DNA from: Armatimonadota bacterium | GTDB taxonomy: Bacteria > Armatimonadota > Armatimonadia > Armatimonadales > Armatimonadaceae | NCBI GenBank assembly: GCA_014381035.1 | Contig: JACMIS010000404.1 | Coordinates: 1 to 9,639 of the forward strand | Direction of reading: 5' to 3' | DNA: 9,639 nucleotides | In this document: piece by piece, positions 5,353 to 9,639 of the stretch | Numbering within the stretch: position 1 is the stretch's first letter | How the letters are laid out: every line of letters begins with the position of its first letter | Position numbers and translations under genes: made by a program | Notes under the pieces: generated by a model | What the model saw: only the letters and a program-made list of their open reading frames with translations | Database searches by the model: none | Told to the model about the DNA's origin: nothing

Positions 5353-7365
5353 ATGAATCTGCCGCTGACCCTTGCCGCCGAGGGTGTCACTACACTTCCT
5401 GACCCGCATAATGTCGGAACATTCCTGCACTTCACCGCGACCGCGACCGCTTCGCGTCATGTGCTTGCTGTCGGGAGTGTCCCGGATCTCGTTCGCTATG
5501 TCGCGCATCACCGCTACGAACCGTTCTGGATGACGGCGGCGACCGGGACCTCGGCGGGCACAATCCCGGTAGAAACACAGTTTTTGCTCGCCGAACTTAC
5601 CGATGGGCAGGTCGCCGTTTTCGTACCGCTGATTGACGGCACATTACGCGCTTCGCTTCAAGGGGACGGCGAAAATGGTCTGCAACTCATCGCCGAATCA
5701 GGCGATCCGGCGGCGCGGCAAGCGGAGTTGACCGGGATTTTCGTCGCGGTCGGCGAAGAACCGTATGACTTACTTGCCCGTGCCGCCCGCAGTGTCGCCG
5801 ATCATCTGGGCACGACCCGCTTGCGCTACGAAAAACCGCTCCCGGCGTTCTGCGACGATTTCGGCTGGTGTACGTGGGACGCGTTTTATCAGGAGGTGTC
5901 GCATGACAAAGTGCGCGAAGGGTTGGAATCGTGGGAAGCGTCAGGCATTACACCGCGCCTGTTGATCTTAGATGATGGCTGGCAATCCGAGCGAACCTTT
6001 CCGACCAAAGAGCGTCGCCTGACCGGGTTCGCCGCGAACGATAAATTCCCCGGTGATCTTGCCCCCACGATCCAGATGGCGAAGGGCGAGTATGGCATCG
6101 AAACATTTCTAGTCTGGCACGCATTCCACGGGTACTGGGGCGGCATAGACGGCGACGCCCTGCCTGGCTATGGTGCGGTATCCGTCGCCCGCGATTCCAG
6201 CGAGGGGACGCGGCATCACGCACCGAATGTGGATAACTATTTCGGTAACCTGATGGGAGTCGTGCCACCCGCGCATATCTACCGGTTCTATCAGGACTAC
6301 CACCGGCATCTACGCTCACAGGGCGTGGACGGCGTCAAAGTAGACTCTCAGGCATCGCTCGAAACCGTTGTGCGCGGCTTGGGCACGGGCGGGCGGGTCC
6401 CCGCGATGCGCGCATACCACGAAGCACTGGAGGGTTCGGTCGCAGTACACTTCGAAGGTCGGTTGATCAACTGTATGTCGTGCGCGAACGAAATGTTGTA
6501 TCAAGCTCCCGCCTCAAACCTTACCCGCACTTCCACCGACTTCTGGCCCAACAAGCCCGAATCGCACGGCTTGCATCTCTGGGTAAACGCGCAGGTTTCC
6601 GCGTGGTTCGGTCATTTCGTCCATCCCGATTGGGACATGTTCCAGTCCGGTCACGCGATGGGACTGTACCACGCGGCGGGTCGCGCCGTTTCCGGGTCGC
6701 CGGTCTATGTTTCCGATAAGCCGGGAACCCATGACGTGGAAGTGTTGCGAAAATTAGTCACGCCGGACGGTCGCGTCTTCCGGTGCGATTCGCCCGGTGT
6801 GCCGACTCGCGACTGCCTTTTCGCCGACGTGACGAAAGAGCCTGTCTTGCTCAAAATCAGCAATGTTTCGCGGGGCGGGGCGCAACTCCTCGGTGTCTTC
6901 AACGCCCGCTATACCGAAACCGGCACCGAACCGGTTACAGGCGTGATCACACTCGCGGATCTGTCGGAAGGATTTATCGGCGAACGCCTCGCGGTGTACG
7001 CGCACAATGCGAAGGAACTGCGTGTTCTGGGCGAAACCGACCGCTGGGAGATAACGCTCGCGCAACTGGAATGCGAAGTGTTTACTCTCGTGCCGTTATT
7101 CGACTATGGTTTCGCGGCAATCGGCTTGGTGAACTACTTCAACGCGGCGGGGGCAATCGTGGAAGCCAGCATCTCTGACGATGAGAAAACACACGACCTG
7201 CTTCTGGAGACCGGCGGCGACTTTTTAGCCTACTGCGAGACCGTACCACAAGAAGTGGAGGTAGACGGTGACGCCACGCCTTTCGACTACGACGCCGAAA
7301 CGAAAACACTTCGCGTCACGGTCGGGGGCGAGGGGCTTTGCTCGGTGCGAGTGGTTTTGATGTAG
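5353..7365 (+). CDS. GH36-type raffinose synthase/Sip1-like glycoside hydrolase (probable alpha-galactosidase or related)
   Basis: A 670-residue protein with no signal peptide, so probably cytoplasmic. The ATG at 5353 follows AGG five bases upstream. The N-terminal ~150 residues would be the beta-sandwich of this family. The catalytic barrel starts at about 165 with FCDDFGWCTWDAFYQ (166-180), then LLILDDGWQ (203-211), FLVWHAFHGYWGG (252-264), and GVDGVKVDSQ (324-333), in which D331 is the expected nucleophile. SCANEMLYQ (376-384) and RTSTDFWPN (392-400) follow; D396 is the expected acid/base. From about 500 a C-terminal beta domain follows. These motifs match the raffinose synthase/seed imbibition protein (Sip1) family, best known in plants but including alpha-galactosidases in prokaryotes. 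Hydrolysis of alpha-galactosides is more likely than raffinose synthesis in a bacterium, but this is inference. No sugar transporter or regulator lies beside it. It ends 3 bp from the convergent protease gene. Confidence 0.9.
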   Translation: MNLPLTLAAEGVTTLPDPHNVGTFLHFTATATASRHVLAVGSVPDLVRYVAHHRYEPFWMTAATGTSAGTIPVETQFLLAELTDGQVAVFVPLIDGTLRASLQGDGENGLQLIAESGDPAARQAELTGIFVAVGEEPYDLLARAARSVADHLGTTRLRYEKPLPAFCDDFGWCTWDAFYQEVSHDKVREGLESWEASGITPRLLILDDGWQSERTFPTKERRLTGFAANDKFPGDLAPTIQMAKGEYGIETFLVWHAFHGYWGGIDGDALPGYGAVSVARDSSEGTRHHAPNVDNYFGNLMGVVPPAHIYRFYQDYHRHLRSQGVDGVKVDSQASLETVVRGLGTGGRVPAMRAYHEALEGSVAVHFEGRLINCMSCANEMLYQAPASNLTRTSTDFWPNKPESHGLHLWVNAQVSAWFGHFVHPDWDMFQSGHAMGLYHAAGRAVSGSPVYVSDKPGTHDVEVLRKLVTPDGRVFRCDSPGVPTRDCLFADVTKEPVLLKISNVSRGGAQLLGVFNARYTETGTEPVTGVITLADLSEGFIGERLAVYAHNAKELRVLGETDRWEITLAQLECEVFTLVPLFDYGFAAIGLVNYFNAAGAIVEASISDDEKTHDLLLETGGDFLAYCETVPQEVEVDGDATPFDYDAETKTLRVTVGGEGLCSVRVVLM

Positions 7366-7368
7366 ATT

Positions 7369-7725
7369 TCAATACACGTGAACGATGCTGTCTTCGTCGA
7401 ACTCGATCTCCAGGCGGTGGTTCGCCAGCAGAGCGGTTCCAATCAACGGGCGGTTCCCGGTCGCCAGAACGCCAACATCCAGCAATTCATTGTCCCACAG
7501 GATCGTCGCCTTATGCAGGGCGGCTCGTCGGGAAACGCCGTCCGCGAACGTGCTCATAACATCGATCTGGTACGGTAAACCAAGCACCTCGACCGCTTCT
7601 TTGGGCAGGAGAAGTTCGCCGGAAAACCCGGTGTCAACCACGAATTCGATGATGATGTCCGGTCTCCCTAATACAGAGAACGGAATGCCGATGACGGCTT
7701 GTAATTTGCGGACCACGCCTTCCAC
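7369..7725 (-). CDS. Clan AA retropepsin-like aspartic protease
   Basis: A 118-residue, single-domain protein from the GTG at 7725. That start gives an N-terminus (V/M-EGVVRKLQAVIGIPF) like the usual opening of this small bacterial family. The catalytic motif is DTGFSG (31-36), preceded by the strand IIIEFVV (24-30) and followed by LLLPKEAVEVLGL (38-50). The second half has the expected GNRPLIGTALLANHRLEIEF block (90-109), the counterpart of the hydrophobic-hydrophobic-Gly motif of retropepsins. Only one Asp-Thr-Gly is present, so activity would need a homodimer. There is no signal peptide, so it is probably cytoplasmic. The start lies 8 bp after the stop of the 93-residue gene, with AGGA 13 bases before the GTG, so the two are almost surely one operon. 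Substrates of such proteases in bacteria are largely unknown. Confidence 0.85.
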   Translation of the reverse strand: MEGVVRKLQAVIGIPFSVLGRPDIIIEFVVDTGFSGELLLPKEAVEVLGLPYQIDVMSTFADGVSRRAALHKATILWDNELLDVGVLATGNRPLIGTALLANHRLEIEFDEDSIVHVY

Positions 7726-7733
7726 GGTTTGAT

Positions 7734-8015
7734 TTATATCCTCTCGCCCGTCTCATTGATGCGATAGATCGCGCCCCCCAACGAATAGATTGCGTTGTAG
7801 CCGATGCGCTCGCCCCACAGGCGGGCGTTCGGATGACGCTCTTTTAGTCGCTCGGTAGCCAGCAAAAGATCGGCATCAACCTCGTAGTCGCCGGTTGCGG
7901 GGTCGATTGCGACCAGCTTGCCAATATCTTCCGCATCCTCGGTAAGCGACTCGAATAAATGAAGATAGATAGCGCGTCCGCGCTTTGCTAACTCGTCTTG
8001 TAAAGTAGTTTCCAT
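7734..8015 (-). CDS. Uncharacterised 93-residue protein paired with the aspartic protease
   Basis: An acidic, soluble protein of 93 residues with no signal peptide or membrane segment, starting at the ATG at 8015 with a weak GAAG upstream. Residues 1-30 look helical (LQDELAKRGRAIYLHLFESL). The core GKLVAIDPATGDYEVDADLLLATERL (32-57) suggests a beta-hairpin plus helix. The end ARLWGERIGYNAIYSLGG (64-81) suggests two strands. From memory, short proteins with a GKxVAIDxxTGDYxVxxD segment and a C-terminal RIGYxAxYxxGG are frequent neighbours of clan AA aspartic proteases in diverse bacteria; I cannot name the family with certainty. The tight spacing to the protease gene (8 bp) points to a functional pair. 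Possible roles are substrate, inhibitor/antitoxin or partner, none of which is shown by the sequence. Confidence 0.75.
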   Translation of the reverse strand: METTLQDELAKRGRAIYLHLFESLTEDAEDIGKLVAIDPATGDYEVDADLLLATERLKERHPNARLWGERIGYNAIYSLGGAIYRINETGERI

Positions 8016-8035
8016 TCGTCAATCTTCACTCACGG

Positions 8036-8061
8036 GAGGGGGCACCATGAGGTGTCCCCTC
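8036..8061 (-). terminator. Strong hairpin after lpd, possible terminator
   Basis: GAGGGGGCACC (8036-8046), loop ATGA and GGTGTCCCCTC (8051-8061) form an 11-bp stem with one non-Watson-Crick position (a G-U pair in a plus-strand transcript, an A-C mismatch in a minus-strand one). It begins 13 bp past the lpd stop and lies before the 93-residue gene. No U-tract follows on the minus strand, so it may terminate inefficiently, protect the lpd 3' end or dampen read-through. Confidence 0.5.
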
Positions 8062-8074
8062 AGTACATATTCCT

Positions 8075-9565
8075 CTATCCCTTGTCAATCGCCATGCCGC
8101 GCACATCCTCGTTTGCCTGACCCAACGCTTCCGCGAGCGACGGGTGCGCGTGGATCGTTCGCATCAGTTCCTCGACCGTGTTTTCGAGCTGGATCGAAAC
8201 GACGGCTTCATGGATAATATCGGTCGCGTGCGGTCCGATGATGTGAACGCCGAGAATCTCGCCGTACTTGTTCTCGGCGACGACCTTGACGAAGCCATCG
8301 CGCTCGTTGATCGCCATCGCTTTGCCGAGGTTGCGGAACGTGAACGTGCCGACCTTGACATCGTAACCTTTTTCCTTCGCTTCCGCTTCGGAAAGCCCGA
8401 CCGACGCGACTTCGGGTTCGGTGTAGATACACGCCGGGTTCGCCTTGTATGACATCGCCGAATGGTGCCCGGCGATATTCTCCGCCGCGACCAAGCCTTC
8501 CGCCGTCGCCGTATGTGCCAGACCGGAGCCGACCACGTCGCCAATGGCATAGATGTTCGGAATGTTGGTCTGCATCGTTTCGTTGACCGCGATAGCCCGC
8601 TTGTTCTTCGGGGTGCCGATGGTCACGCCGACGCCGTCCAGATTCAAGCCATTCGTGAACGGCACGCGCCCGGTAGCCACCAGAACCACATCGGCGGGGA
8701 TCGTTTCTGTCTTGCCATCGCGCTCGAACGTCACCGACTTCTTGCCGTTCTCGCCGTCCGCGACGCCGGTCACTTTGGCGTCGAGGCGAACCGTGACGCC
8801 CTGTTTTTTGAGCACCTTTTCGAGTTCGGTGGAAAGGTCGACGTCTAATGTCGCGATCAGTCGCGGAAGAAACTCCAGGATGGTCACTTTTGTGCCGAGT
8901 CCGTTGTATGTGTAGGCGAACTCGCATCCGATGACGCCGCCACCGATGACGACCAACTCCTGCGGGATCTGCTTCGCGGAAACCGCTTCGTTCGAGGTCC
9001 AGATTTTGCCGGTTGCTAATGTGCCTGCCGCGAACTTCGCTTTCACATCCCAGTTCGGCGTGTAAATGTCGGCGTCGTCGATGCCGGGGATCGGCAGTTT
9101 CGCCGGAACCGACCCGGTGGCGATAACGATGTGGTTTGTGGTCAGCATCTGTGTGGAACCATCTGCTTTGATCACTTCGACCGTGTTCGCGTCTTTCAAG
9201 GTGCCGATGCCTTCAATCGCCGTAACGCCGTGCTTCTTAAACAAGAAGCCGACCCCGCCGACAAGCGTTTTCACCACCTTTTCCTTGCGTGCCATCAACG
9301 CGGGAAAGTCCACGCCAACGTTATCCGCCGTTAAGCCAAAATCTTTCGCGTGTTTGATCGTATATAATGCCGCTACCGAGCCGATCATGGTTTTCGTAGG
9401 GATGCATCCCCAATTCAAACAGGTCCCGCCTAAATTGTCGTTCTCGATACATGCCACTTTCTTGCCGAGTTGTGCCGCCCGAATCGCACATGGATAGCCG
9501 CCGGGTCCGCCGCCGATAATAACCACATCAAAATCTTTTCCATTTTCCGCCGTAGTAGCCGCCAT
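8075..9565 (-). CDS. lpd: Dihydrolipoyl dehydrogenase (E3 of 2-oxo acid dehydrogenase / glycine cleavage complexes)
   Basis: A 496-residue flavoprotein that reoxidises dihydrolipoyl groups with NAD+ in cytoplasmic 2-oxo acid dehydrogenase or glycine cleavage complexes. The ATG at 9565 is chosen over an in-frame GTG at 9628, because the latter lies upstream of the predicted transcription start and adds an unlikely basic extension. Motifs in order are FAD-binding VVIIGGGPGGYPCAIRAAQLG (14-34), redox-active GGTCLNWGCIP with C49 and C54, NAD-binding LVVIGGGVIGCEFA (204-217), ATGRVPFTNGL (298-308), the second FAD contact IPNIYAIGDV (335-344), and C-terminal HAHPSLAEA with catalytic H474 and E479. 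Two features are unusual: CIPTK rather than the more common CIPSK after the cysteines, and an apparent insertion of about 20 residues at 163-184 before WTSNEAVS. No other complex subunit gene is in the window, so the partner complex is unknown. Confidence 0.96.
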   Translation of the reverse strand: MAATTAENGKDFDVVIIGGGPGGYPCAIRAAQLGKKVACIENDNLGGTCLNWGCIPTKTMIGSVAALYTIKHAKDFGLTADNVGVDFPALMARKEKVVKTLVGGVGFLFKKHGVTAIEGIGTLKDANTVEVIKADGSTQMLTTNHIVIATGSVPAKLPIPGIDDADIYTPNWDVKAKFAAGTLATGKIWTSNEAVSAKQIPQELVVIGGGVIGCEFAYTYNGLGTKVTILEFLPRLIATLDVDLSTELEKVLKKQGVTVRLDAKVTGVADGENGKKSVTFERDGKTETIPADVVLVATGRVPFTNGLNLDGVGVTIGTPKNKRAIAVNETMQTNIPNIYAIGDVVGSGLAHTATAEGLVAAENIAGHHSAMSYKANPACIYTEPEVASVGLSEAEAKEKGYDVKVGTFTFRNLGKAMAINERDGFVKVVAENKYGEILGVHIIGPHATDIIHEAVVSIQLENTVEELMRTIHAHPSLAEALGQANEDVRGMAIDKG

Positions 9566-9630
9566 ATAAATCTTTCGTTTCCTTGTCTTTATTTTCGATT
9601 GGGATGAGAAAACGCCCATCGCATACACTC

Positions 9631-9639
9631 AGTATAGCA
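9631..9639 (-). promoter_or_regulatory. Extended -10 promoter element of lpd
   Basis: On the minus strand TGCTATACT fits an extended -10 (TGn plus TATACT, 5 of 6 to consensus). The -35 would lie outside the window. Predicted initiation near 9624 gives a leader of about 58 nt before the ATG at 9565; AAGGA lies 14 bases and GAAAG about six bases before that ATG. Confidence 0.55.

Noticed and set aside
4179..5435. A 418-codon open frame on the minus strand antisense to recN
   Set aside because: It is a Ser/Arg-rich low-complexity shadow of the GC-rich recN reading frame, has no domain I recognise, and the opposite strand carries every RecN motif.
8060..8088. TTGACA at 8088-8083 (minus strand) as -35 of a promoter for the 93-residue gene
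   Set aside because: The hexamer is perfect but lies in the last codons of lpd, and no acceptable -10 box occurs at 16-18 bp spacing (TACTGA at 17 bp is poor).
8208..8927. A 239-codon open frame on the minus strand inside lpd
   Set aside because: It is an Arg-rich alternate frame of the lipoamide dehydrogenase gene with no recognisable motif.
9566..9628. GTG at 9628 as the lpd start, adding 21 residues
   Set aside because: It lies upstream of the start predicted from the extended -10, and the added residues are not typical of the family; the ATG at 9565 leads straight into the FAD-binding strand.

Overview
The window looks like a chromosomal stretch from a GC-rich, diderm (Gram-negative type) bacterium. 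Evidence for two membranes is the start of a membrane-fusion (efflux adaptor) protein and an exported SurA/PpiC-type parvulin. The phylum cannot be fixed from the sequence. A bacterial raffinose-synthase/Sip1-type GH36 enzyme, an aspartic-protease/small-protein pair and intergenic octamer repeats would suit an environmental group such as Armatimonadota, but that is a weak guess. Most of the window is housekeeping or accessory metabolism. I see no CRISPR array, transposase, prophage gene, tRNA or rRNA, and no gene-free stretch longer than 300 bp.

Layout. Positions 1-1423 (minus strand) run tetR-type regulator, then a secreted DUF2141-like protein, then the first 47 codons of a membrane-fusion protein that leaves the window. 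This looks like a regulated export or envelope module. Positions 1424-1586 form a divergent promoter region with back-to-back -35 boxes. One promoter faces the regulator and the other a parvulin peptidyl-prolyl isomerase (1587-2759). Downstream on the plus strand come an FMN-binding pyridoxamine-phosphate-oxidase-like protein (2875-3450), recN (3595-5274) and a cytoplasmic GH36 raffinose-synthase/Sip1-like glycoside hydrolase (5353-7365).

The genes at 2875 and 3595 are each preceded by an octamer-periodic inverted-repeat element (2763-2874 and 3521-3594). The C-rich arm of each element abuts the ATG and leaves no Shine-Dalgarno sequence. For recN, a plausible promoter sits just upstream of the element, so the predicted 5' leader is almost entirely repeat. 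This is the most unusual structural signal in the window.

Positions 7369-9565 are on the minus strand: lpd (dihydrolipoyl dehydrogenase) under an extended -10 promoter at the window edge, a strong hairpin, then a two-gene unit of a 93-residue uncharacterised protein and a retropepsin-like (clan AA) aspartic protease. The protease gene meets the GH36 gene tail to tail with 3 bp between the stop codons.

Several start codons were placed at ATGs inside longer open frames that begin at TTG or GTG, using promoter positions, signal peptides or family N-termini; the reasons are given with each gene.
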